From: Hanleya hanleyi
Lineage: Eukaryota; Mollusca; Polyplacophora; Lepidopleurida; Hanleyidae
DNA: 64,000 bases
Direction: 5' to 3'
Assembly (NCBI GenBank): GCA_036873755.1
Contig: JAVTVY010016152.1
Location: forward strand, 1-64,000
The position numbers were made by a program, and so were the translations under genes. Below the pieces are notes generated by a model. The model searched no databases. It was given only the letters and a program-made list of their open reading frames with translations, and was not told where the DNA came from. Below, in pieces: positions 1 through 8,563 of this stretch. The stretch's first letter is position 1, and the number at the start of each line of letters is the position of its first letter.

Positions 1-415
1 ATAAAACAATTGAATGGTAACCGAGATATGTAGGCTATCATTATCGATTTCGCATGAATTAAAGATGGCCTCCAGGGTTCCCAGCTAATCAGAAAAGCCT
101 GTTTGGTAATTCGTTGAAAGTTGCTTGATGTATCGATGATGTATATCAAATTTCATATTGAACAGTTGAATGGTTTCCGAGATATGGATCATTATCCATT
201 TTGCATGAAATTAAAGATGGCTGCTAAGGTTCCCACCCAATCAGGTCCCAATTCTATAGGCTTCTGGTCCTTGACTAGGTAAATAAACATACCAAATTTG
301 GAATTCATCAGCGGAACAGTTTTCCGGCTATCTCGCTCACGAACGGACGTACGGACAGACGGACGTACAAGATGATGACAATACCCCATGGCCAAAATTG
401 GCCGAGGGTAAAAAC
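1..415. repeat. Dispersed repeat with an internal ~157-bp duplication
   Basis: Two related units follow each other, each with 'gaatggt..ccgagatatg' and about 35 bp later 'aaagatggc'; the first starts near 11 and the second near 168. The right end (about 336-400) is rich in GGACG/GTACGGAC motifs, followed by 'gatgatgacaataccccatgg', a style common in molluscan dispersed repeats. No coding sense was seen. The left edge is cut by the window. Confidence 0.5.
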
Positions 416-924
416 ATGGGTCTGTGTCTGATAAATTTTAAGCCTTTTGGGGTTGCAACTCATTCATAGAAAGCTCCCTGTACATGAACAACTGCACTGA
501 CAACTGCATGCCATCATCTGTCAGTCTGAAGACGGGCAAGGTTGAATTCAGTTCAATTCAGGACATTGATCATATGCACAGTGTGCACCCAAACATTAGG
601 AACACAGTTGTAATTAATATAGTAATATACATGTGTGGACACAAATGATTCGTGCAGAAGCTTCAGGGTAAATCATATGATGTGCAATACAATTATTTGT
701 TAGCAAAATTGAAGGAAATATTGTCCTTCGTTTAAGATGACACGAAATTCAAAAATCAGGGATTCAGTACTGCGGGGATTTCCCCGCCAGTTATTTCACA
801 TTATACTTCTGAAATAAAATGTGGTTCATGCAAAAGCTTTAGGGTAAATCATATGATGTGGAATAGAATGATTTCATATAGCAAAATTGAAGGCCCATTT
901 TGACTGGAACGGACAAGAAGAAGA
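416..924. repeat. Non-coding, with two ~80-bp related units
   Basis: No gene was recognised. A unit containing 'agggtaaatcatatgatgtg' at about 645-725 recurs at about 823-903 (spacing about 177 bp), including the downstream 'agcaaaattgaagg'. The second unit runs straight into the 174-bp array. Confidence 0.45.
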
Positions 925-2135
925 GAAACTCAGTGGTGCCACCTTCCGGCAGATGTTGCTGAAATGCAATACGGACTGGCGTCCTGTTGCAAGGAATGCG
1001 TATTCCGAATTTCGGAATAATCCAACACAGCATTAGGAAGTTATCGCTTCGAACAGATGTACACGGGGAAAAAAATCTATTTTGACCCAGTGGCGCCACC
1101 TTCAGGCCGATGTTGCTGAAATGCAATACGGACTGGCCTCTTGTCGCAAGGAATGTGAATGCTGAATTTCGGAAGAATCCAACAAAGCGTTAGGAAGTTA
1201 TCGCTTCGAACAGACATGTACGGACGTACACGAACATCCACGGACTCAAAGAAGCAAGAACCAGTGGCGCTACCTTCAGGCAGATGTTGCTGAAATGTAA
1301 TACGGACTGGCGTCTTGTCACAAGGAATGTGTATTCTAATTTTGGAAGAATCCAACAAAACTTTAGGAAGTTATCACTTCGAACAGACATGCACGGACGT
1401 ACACGGACATCCACGGATGCAAAGAAGCAAGAACTAGTGGCGCCACCTTCAGGCAGATGTTGCTGAAATGCAATACGGACTGGCCTCTTGTCGCAAGGAA
1501 TGCGAATGCTGAATTTCAGAAGAATCCAACAAAGCGTTAGAAAGTTATCGCTTCGAACAGACATGCACGGACGTACACGAACATCCACGGACACAAAGAA
1601 GTAAGAACCAGTGGTGCCACCTTCAGGCAGATGTTGCTGAGATGTAATACAGACTGGCATCTTGTCGCAAGGTATGCATATTCCGAATTTCGGAAGAATC
1701 CAACAAAGCGTTAGGAAGTTATCACTTCGAACAGACGTACACGGACATTCACGGATACGAACAAGCAAGAACTGGTGGCGCCACCTTCAAGCAGATGTTG
1801 CTGAAATGCAATACGGACTGGTGTCTTGTCGCAAGGAATGCGTATGCCGAATTTCAGAAGAATCCAACTAAGCGTTAGAAAGTTATCGCTTCGAACAGAC
1901 ATGGACGGACGTACACGGACATCCACATACGCAAAGAAGCAAGAACTAGTGGCGCCACCTTCAGGCAGATGTTGCTGAAATGCAATACGGACTGGCGTCT
2001 TGCTGCAAGGAATGCATATTCCGAATTTCGAAAGAATCCAACAAAGCGTTAGGAAGTTATCGCTTCGAACAGACATGGACGGACATCCACGGACATCCAC
2101 GGACATCCACGGACACAACGAAGCAAGAACCATTT
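925..2135. repeat. Tandem array, ~174-bp unit, about seven copies
   Basis: The landmark '(c)agtggcgccaccttc' recurs at about 930, 1088, 1262, 1436, 1609, 1773 and 1948, giving a period near 174 bp. Each unit carries 'gcagatgttgctgaaatgca', 'aagttatcgcttcgaacaga' and a variable GGACAT/GGACGT tract that expands in the last unit (2083-2115). Copies differ by scattered substitutions and small indels. Long minus-strand reading frames cross the array because the unit is a near multiple of three and stop-poor. They yield only a repeated peptide (…VRSDNFLTLCWIL…), so this is a satellite-type array and not a gene. Confidence 0.85.
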
Positions 2136-2154
2136 TAAAGTCCCCGGCCGCGTT

Positions 2155-2815
2155 GCGGCAGGGGACAAAAAGACAATCATAAACATAGGCTTGTTTCCTA
2201 CAAGAGAGAAGTGGTCAACAGTTTTCAACGATGCCGGCAAGACATCATGATGTTCCAAAAATATCAAATCCGTATCGCTGATCAGTATTCTTGATCCATA
2301 ATATTCGTTGTAAAGTCGTCATCTAAAGAATGATGTATCTCAGTCACGCTTTGATTGTGACTGTTCATATAAGTACCATCAGGATCTTGAAGTACATGGG
2401 TTCATACGGCCCCTTGCCCCGGGTTAAGCGGAATTAGACACAAGTTACGAAACGTAGCGCCATAGATCTTGCACGCTACCTTCGTATTTTTTTTATCAGC
2501 ATGCGATATGTATCGCCAAATTTGAGAAACTTTGAGTCGACGCGTTTGGTGGAATAGCCCTGTTTTATAAGTTTCTGTAACAAAATGTTTTGTGACGTTG
2601 ATTAAAATCGTCACATTTAACACAGGATCTAGCAAATGCTACTAAGCGAGATATGTATACGCCATATGCAGGTCCCACTGGAATATTACTGTCCAGATAG
2701 GGATAGTTTACGATATCGAAATTGTAATCATCTCTTTTGTCATAAAGTCGATGAGAGAGAATGGCCGCTTCATTTTTATAGAGATATAGATCTAAATATG
2801 ATGTAACACAAGGCT
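2155..2815 (-). pseudogene. Decayed RT C-terminal region of a Penelope-like/unclassified RT family
   Basis: Minus-strand translation in broken frames gives YLDLYLYKNEA, LYDKRDDYNF, PAYGVYISRLV and, lower down, TETYKTGLFHQ and SQIWRYISHAD. These blocks follow the catalytic RT motifs in an RT family that is widespread in animal genomes. They match the plus-strand fragment at 5380-6178 block for block. At least two frameshifts and stops interrupt the region and no catalytic motif is present, so this is a truncated relic. The non-coding tail (2160-2400) matches 5820-6100 in inverted orientation and part of it recurs at 57.8 kb. The exact clade is uncertain. Confidence 0.65.
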
Positions 2816-2891
2816 ATTCTATGGATAACAACTTCTTTATTGCTGTGGAGCTGACGTTTCGTTGGAGATACTTCCAACTTTTTCAAAGCTA
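2816..2891 (-). mobile_element. Penelope-like element terminal segment
   Basis: Read on the minus strand it contains 'ggaagtatctccaacgaaac', then 'gtcagctccacagcaataaa' and 'gaagttgttatcca'. This matches the usual end of GIY-YIG Penelope elements: paired short repeats, an 'aaacgtc' core, then an AATAAA and a GTTGTTATCCATA-like end. It probably belongs to the element whose ORF ends at 3981, with a tandem duplication in between. This is recognised by pattern only. Confidence 0.5.
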
Positions 2892-3310
2892 ATGATCTAC
2901 ATTGATTGAAATTGTAGTTTAAGGGCCGCTTCCCATTCGGATTTCGCGGCCCATCAACTCAATGTTTTATTCGATTCTCGCGGTACATTACGTTGTTTAT
3001 TGAATATCTTTTCCAGCGCTAAATATATAAATAAATAAATAAATAAATAGATAAATAATAAATAACAATGAGAGATTAGTAGGAGATATAAATAGAAGTA
3101 AATGATCTACATTGATTGAAATTGTAGTTTAAGGGCCGCTTCCCATTCGGATTTCGCGGCCCATCAACTCAATGTTTTATTCGATTCTCGCGGTACATTA
3201 CGTTGTTTATTGAATATCTTTTCCAGCGCTAAATATATAAATAAATAAATAAATAGATAAATAATAAATAACAATGAGAGATTAGTAGGAGATATAAATA
3301 GAAGTAAATA
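2892..3310. repeat. Direct tandem duplication, ~210-bp unit, two copies
   Basis: The block starting 'atgatctacattgattg' at 2892 is repeated from 3102 almost base for base, through 'ggccgcttcccattcgg', 'tttattgaatatcttttcca' and an (AAAT)n tract to 'aggagatataaatagaag'. The copies differ mainly in the number of AAAT units. A more distant relative of the 'ggatttcgcggcccatcaac' part is at 17165-17205. Confidence 0.9.
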
Positions 3311-3980
3311 GGAATCGCTATATGTACAAGTTCGTAAGTCTCTTTCTGTTTTTTGTTGGTTGTTATACTGGTAATTGTGAGTTCACTGTAATCGCGTGTA
3401 TGATTCCTTTGTCTTGGTACCCCATAGTACGCACAAAGCCGTCCAGAAAAAACTGGGAGAACCAGGGCGTCTTCAGGGTTCTTAGAGCCGACTTCCCGAC
3501 TGACGCCCTCGGGAACAGGGGGGGTCCTTCCAGAAATCTGTGCCTGTAACAATTGCTTGGAGTGTGTATTGGGGTACAGAACGGCAGGTCTACGTTCTAT
3601 ATTGCGTGAAAGTCAAAGGATCATATTCTGTGTTGAGGCGTCAGTTGGGTAACATCATGATCTACATAGTACAGTTGAGGGTATTTATACAAGTGACAAC
3701 AAGCAAACAAGGTCACAAAATAATCATTGCACAATAGGTTTCATGAGTTAATCATGTCAAAATAAAGAAAATCAAACAGTGAATATGTCTATTGTAATCT
3801 GCTAATCATCTAAGCGGGTAAAGACAATGGGTGATTACAGATTAAGTTCAAAGTGGCCTCATGGTTAAAGTGACAAAATTATTGAATCTTATATGTGTGA
3901 GGAATATACAATTGGTAAGAGATAATCACATGGATAAATAGCATAACGTGTGAGAAGTACATAAAGGATAATGGAAAGGA
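3311..3980. other. Non-coding downstream of the Penelope-like ORF
   Basis: No supportable gene. Short open frames here lack any recognisable domain. By position this may be the 3' untranslated part of the minus-strand element ending at 3981. Confidence 0.4.
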
Positions 3981-4955
3981 TTAACGGTCACGGTGATAAT
4001 CTCCATCTAAGCTGATAAGGCTGTCATAGGCGCTGGGTACAAACTGTCCACTGTCTCCGTTGATTGCGGGCTTGTGTCTTTTGATGTGAATGGCTTCCTG
4101 TAGTCTTCTCTTTTTTTGGTCGGTCTGGTGGATGGAAAGTTTTTGTATGTTTTGCCAATTTATCTGGTGTCCTGGGTGTTCCGTCAGGTGGTCCGAAATG
4201 GCTGATTTTCCGTCTGTTTTATTGCTGGAGGCCTTATGTTCCTTGATGCGGACGTTGAGGGGTCGCATGGTTTCTCCTATGTAACTTTCCTGGCAGGAAC
4301 AGTCAATTTTGTAGATAATTCCCTTGGGCTGGGGTAGGTCGGTTGGTGGTAGTCGTCCTGTAGCGTTAAGGTGGTTTTTAAGGGATCTGCTGCTGGAAAA
4401 TACCGCATCGATGCTGGCTTGTTCTTTCAGGAGTCGTTTTATGTGATGACTGGTCTGCCCAATATATGGAATAGCGATGAAAACAGGACTGGGGTCTCGG
4501 GGAATTGGATTTTGTTGCGGCTGGGGTTGCAATGTCTTCTTGATAATTCGGTCTAGCATGGCTTTGGGGTACTTGTTTTGATCAGTGAAAACTGTCTTCA
4601 AGTGGTTTATTTCACTGGGCAGGCTCTCTGTGGAACATATATTTTTGGTTCGTCTGGTTAAGGTAGATATGATGTCGGCTTTAACTTGACTTGGGTGGTG
4701 GGATAGGTAATGGATATATTGGTCGGTGTGGGTGGGTTTCCTATAAACGCTGGTTTTGAGGGTATGGTTCTGCCTGTGTACTAGGACGTCAAGGAAGTGG
4801 AGTTTGTTGTCATCTTCTTTCTCAATGGTGAATTTCATTCTCGGATGTTGGGCATTCAAGTGCTTGAGAAGGATGGTGGGGTCATCACCGTCTTCGAGAA
4901 TGGAGAAAACGTCGTCAACTTTTCTGTGCCAACACATAGGCTTGATGTGCCTGTA
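3981..4955 (-). pseudogene. Penelope-like element: end of RT plus GIY-YIG endonuclease
   Basis: The open frame gives 318 residues. It begins inside the RT catalytic loop (KVDDVFSIL at residues 6-14, where the family expects a tyrosine before VDD). It continues through the typical Penelope block VYRKPTHTDQYIHYLSHHP (64-82) and ends in a GIY-YIG nuclease: GIIYKIDCSC (206-215), SYIGET (218-223), a basic R230/H234 region, and a glutamate in EAIHIKRHKPAIN (281-293). The Cx1C pair at 213/215 and the following histidines fit the Penelope-specific zinc-binding version. The RT fingers and palm upstream are missing; the sequence switches near 4955 to a different RT family. Full-length relatives are about 600-800 residues, so this is a 3' half. 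The nuclease half is intact, but the element cannot be active alone. Confidence 0.85.
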
Positions 4956-5392
4956 GGGCTGTCTGTAGTTTCCTTCAAATCCAGTGATGATGGATATATA
5001 TCCTTCACTGCGTCATTTATGTAGCGATTATCCACAGCGAGAAGATCGTCTATATAGCGTTTGGTGAATGAGAAGGAACGGGCTTTGAATGGATCGGTTT
5101 TTGAAAGCGCCTGCATATAGTCATATTCATAAGAGAACAGATACAGGTCGGCCAACAGGGGTGCACAATTAGTACCCATTGGAATACCTATATCCTGCTT
5201 ATATATTGTGTTGCCAAATTTCACATAGATATTTTTAATGAGAAATTCAAGCAACTCTATAAACAAAGAAATATCCCATGAATGATATCTCTTGTATGTA
5301 GTAGAGCTAAAGAATGCTTTATGGCTTCTGACATTAATATATCTACGATCAGTTTTCTTGAACACAGATACTATCCATAAAAACCGATCCAT
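4956..5392 (-). pseudogene. RT palm fragment of the second Penelope-like/unclassified family
   Basis: Minus-strand residues include IYKQDIGIPMG and TNCAPLLADLYL (palm region) and RYIDDLLAVDN, the catalytic IDD motif. A KDIYPSSLDLKETTDS block follows. These motifs define an RT family found widely in invertebrates and different from the GIY-YIG element joined to it at about 4955. Only about 145 codons survive. The 5' side meets an inverted copy of itself at about 5383. The fused reading frame into the Penelope gene is out of phase, so no hybrid protein is expected. Confidence 0.75.
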
Positions 5393-5530
5393 TCAAAGCC
5401 CGTTCCTTCTCATTCACCAAACGCTATATAGTCGATCTTCTCGCTGTGGATAATCGCTATATAAATGACGCAGTGAAGGATATATATATCCACCTTCACT
5501 GGATTTGAAGGAAACTACTGATAACTCTAC
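4960..5530. repeat. Inverted repeat: head-to-head copies of the RT segment
   Basis: The minus-strand sequence at about 4960-5112 reappears on the plus strand at about 5383-5530, for example 'gaacgggctttgaatggatc' against 'gatccattcaaagcccgttc', with few differences. About 270 bp of single-copy RT sequence separates the arms. This places two copies of the same RT element head to head. Confidence 0.85.
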
Positions 5531-6178
5531 AGGCACATCTTATTTAGACCTATATCTCTATAAAAATGAAGCGGGCCTTCTCTCTCGTCGACTGTATGGC
5601 AAAAGAGATGATTACAATTTACAATCAACGTCGCAAAACATTGTTGCAGAAACTTATAAAACAGGGCTACACCACCAAGCGCTTCCACTCAAAGTTTCTC
5701 AAATTTGGCGATACATATCGCATGCTGATAGCAAAATACGAGCGTAGCGTGCAAGATCTGTGGCGTTACTTTTCGTAACTTGTGTCTAATTCCGCTTAAC
5801 CCGGGGCTAGGGGCCGTATGAACCCATGTACTTCAAGATCCTCATGGTACTCATATGAACAGTCACAATCAAAGACTAAATAAGATACATCATTCTTTAG
5901 ATGACGACTTCACAACGAATATTATGGATTAAGAATAGTGATCAGCGATACGGATTTGATATTCTTGGAACATCATGATGTCTTGCCGGCATCATTGAAA
6001 ACTGTTGACCGCTTCTCTCTTGCAGAACAAGCCTATGTTTATGTATACTATGATCGTCTTTTTGAATTTGGTGCTAATACTGTTATATGGAATATGGAAT
6101 ACGTCTTTGGATTATGGATGCGGATATTCTCTAATGGACGACGGCTGAATTATGAATGACGGACCAGACGCTTGTAAT
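5383..6178 (+). pseudogene. RT C-terminal relic, inverted relative to the neighbouring copy
   Basis: Plus-strand blocks read ARSFSF-like, then YI(V)DLLAVDN (the catalytic IDD is altered to V-D), SYLDLYLYKNEAGLLSRRLY, GKRDDYN and, after a deletion of roughly 60 residues, ETYKTGLHHQ and SQIWRYISHAD. The same order is seen on the minus strand at 2155-2815. The non-coding tail ends near 'gaccagacgcttgtaat' (6160-6178). The last stretch is shared with 57746-57940 and with a very short remnant at about 61976-62002. The loss of the catalytic residue and the internal deletion make it inactive. Confidence 0.7.
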
Positions 6179-7160
6179 TATGGAGACCATCACCCGAGGC
6201 AACAGACGACCTTGCGTTACAGCATCTTAAGATCGCGCACAAGCCCTTGTCGTCTTAAAGACCGAAAATTCCATAACACGGCCCAGTACGCCCACTATTG
6301 GCCCTTCGGGAGCCCAAAAGGTCCACCCAAGTGCCTTTATCCCCAACATTCCCTGTCTGCGCATGCGAATCATTGCGCTACTTTCACTACACACCGGTCT
6401 AGTTGGACGCTCCCCCACGAGAGTTTCAAACTGATACGTCACACGACCCAATCGGACTGGGGATGGTCCACCTCGACCCCAAAACTTCCATTCCAATGCC
6501 CTTTTCCTACAATTCCCTGTCTGCGCATGCGCGCCATAGCCTTACTTCCACTCCACATCTGTCCAGTCCCCACTGACGTTCCCCACGTGTGCTTCACTTT
6601 GACCCAATCGGACCAATATTGGCGCCTCTCGCCCCCAAAACGTTTACTGTAGATCTGCCTATTCACTACGCAAGCGCACGATAACTTTTCAGCAAAATTC
6701 ACCCCATGGTCGAGACCCCTCCCATCGTGTTCTAAAGCTCGAGATAGAGAAAACAAGGCGCCACATCCCATACCGGAAATGTCTAGGAGTGGGTTCCCCA
6801 TTGGGACTAACATTGAAATAACTGGAGCATACGGTGCCTAGTCATTGTCCACAGCACCGGAGTTGACCTAACCTGTCCACCCCAGACTTGCTTGAACTTT
6901 TCAGCAAAAGCCACCTCATGGCCTCGAAAATCTTCCCATCGTTTTTTTTTCAGCGCGACTGACAGAGAAAACAAGGTGCCACATCCCATACCACAATGCC
7001 CATGAGTGGATTGCCCATTAGGTTTAACATTGAAATAATTGAAACGTAGTCTTATTTAGGGGCAGACAACTGAACGAAACGGAAGTGACCTATGACCCGG
7101 ACGTCACCTTTGAACCGGACGTGACGTCACCGGAAATGAAAGTGAAGTCATCAGCCTCAC
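6179..7160. repeat. Repeat related to the arms of the 52-60 kb palindrome
   Basis: Units of about 160 bp carry 'ctgcgcatgcg', 'agttggacgctc', 'cacacgacccaatcgga', 'tccacctcgaccccaaaac' and 'attcccatgccc'-like phrases, as in 58.5-59.3 kb. The right part (6700-7110) has two copies of a terminal phrase, 'gagaaaacaaggygccacat' followed by 'catt(a/g)gg(t/a)(t/c)taacattgaaa', and then ACGTCAC/GGACGTGACGTC-rich sequence as at 59.4-59.5 kb. No open gene is present. Confidence 0.6.
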
Positions 7161-7787
7161 ACCTCAGCCTCAATTTTCCTAATGAACAAAAAAGCAAAGC
7201 CCCCCAATTGCGGGGTGCCACGTACGTTCCATATCATGCCAATATATTCTAAAATTTCAGAAAGTTTTCCAATATATATCAATAAGGCTTCCAACCCTGA
7301 AACAAAAATTGAAGTATTAAAGTTTACTTTACCAAGCTTAGCCATGGTGTCATATATCGTCATTTTGATTCTAAATGGGTAATTAATCTTTTAACAGATT
7401 ACATTCAAACCCAGAAGTATATTTTCGTTTGGGTAACTCTATCTCGTATAATATCGTATCTGTTGTCATTTGGAGATGTCCCCTACTTGATGTCACATGG
7501 TTGGTCGAGATAGATATATTATGACACAATAAGCCATGTTTTTTGATTCCAACTTTACTCTACAATTACAGTACTGGATGGAAAATAAGGAAAGTGTGTG
7601 TATTTGTGCAACCACACCCCCTTTATTTGTAACAACAATATGCATAATATATGCACTGATATTGAAATTCAGTTTCCACTGTAACCAGGCCTTCCCCAGC
7701 TTGGCACCATATCAGAAAACGATCGTTATGTATAAATATGCTCCCGATGCAGCAACTTCCCCCAGCTCATTCTTATTCTAACATCTC
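7161..7787 (+). other. AT-rich leader of the LINE, no recognised gene
   Basis: This is AT-rich sequence between the preceding repeat and the LINE endonuclease frame. Small frames at 7182-7382 and 7536-7781 have no recognisable domain. By position it may be the LINE 5' region. No ORF1-like Cys or coiled-coil feature was seen. Confidence 0.35.
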
Positions 7788-8489
7788 ATGGCCCCAATTC
7801 GTACCGTTCTTCGGACCAAATCCAGCAACTCAGCGTTAACTTCTACTTTAAATGTAGCATGCTGGAACATTAATGGTCTGATATCTAAACATAACGATAA
7901 AACTGCTGATCCAGATTTTATTAACACTGTTCACAGATTTGACATTTTCGGTTTAGTTGAAACTTGGTTGGATGATTCAATTGTTCCTGTTGTTGATGGT
8001 TACGGTTATATTTCTCATAACAGAGGAAAATCCTCTGCTAAAGCAAGGCGAAACTCTGGTGGTATTGGTCTGTTTTATAAACTGGAACTGGATTCAAGTA
8101 TTGAAAAGATGTCTAACACACAGGCGTCAAGATTTTGCCTTTGGTGTAAACTTAAGAAAGCTACATTAAATATACCTCATGATGTTTATATAGGAATTGT
8201 TTATATAAGTCCACAACATTCCACTGTCTGTCAAGTTAACACAACAGATTCAATCAATGCTTTTTCACTGTTAGAAAAGGATATAATCCAGTTTTCTAAA
8301 CTTGGTGATGTAATCTTCCTAGGTGATTTTAATGCCAGAATTTCTAGCAGTAATTCAGATTGTGTTCAGAATGATTGTATATATAATGAAGTAATATCAT
8401 GCAATTTACCAGACGATTATGAACAAGATTGCTGTCGAGACAGGCTATCATTAGATGTGCACTCTAATATGTATGGAAAGTACTTAAGT
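7788..8489 (+). pseudogene. LINE endonuclease (EEP/APE-like) domain, N-terminal part
   Basis: The frame encodes an exonuclease-endonuclease-phosphatase fold of the kind that nicks target DNA for LINE insertion: NVACWNINGL (about residues 23-32), FDIFGLVETWL (metal-binding Glu, about 55), GIGLFYK (about 90), and VIFLGDFNARI (about 180). It then reads into an insertion at 8490 that stops the frame after KYLSE. The rest of the domain resumes at about 8564 in another phase. The start is taken at 7788 because upstream residues carry no domain. With the RT at 8564-11062 it forms one LINE gene about 3.6 kb long, the best-kept LINE in the window. Confidence 0.85.
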
Positions 8490-8563
8490 GAATGAATGAA
8501 TGAATGAATCTTTATTTAAACTCGATAATTTCATAAGCCATGGCTTTTTTACATGAAAGTCGA
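8490..8563 (-). mobile_element. ~74-bp retroelement tail inserted in the LINE gene
   Basis: (TGAA)n is followed by 'tctttatttaaactcgataa'. On the minus strand this reads as a retroposon 3' end: an AATAAAGA signal followed by a TTCA microsatellite. LINE coding sense is lost exactly across it and recovers afterwards (…CISTGMRILNGR). Near-matching 'aagtga' (8486-8491) and 'aagtcga' (8557-8563) could be an imperfect target duplication. Confidence 0.55.

Noticed and set aside
1190..2133. Minus-strand repeat-peptide frames of 140-190 codons
   Set aside because: They follow the 174-bp array unit and break when unit length changes.
925..2135. CRISPR array
   Set aside because: Units are 174 bp with no short constant repeat/unique spacer pattern, and the context is a eukaryotic repeat landscape.
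3322..3549. 75-codon plus-strand frame starting with a hydrophobic segment
   Set aside because: It could resemble a signal peptide but has no homologous domain, and it overlaps repeat-derived sequence.
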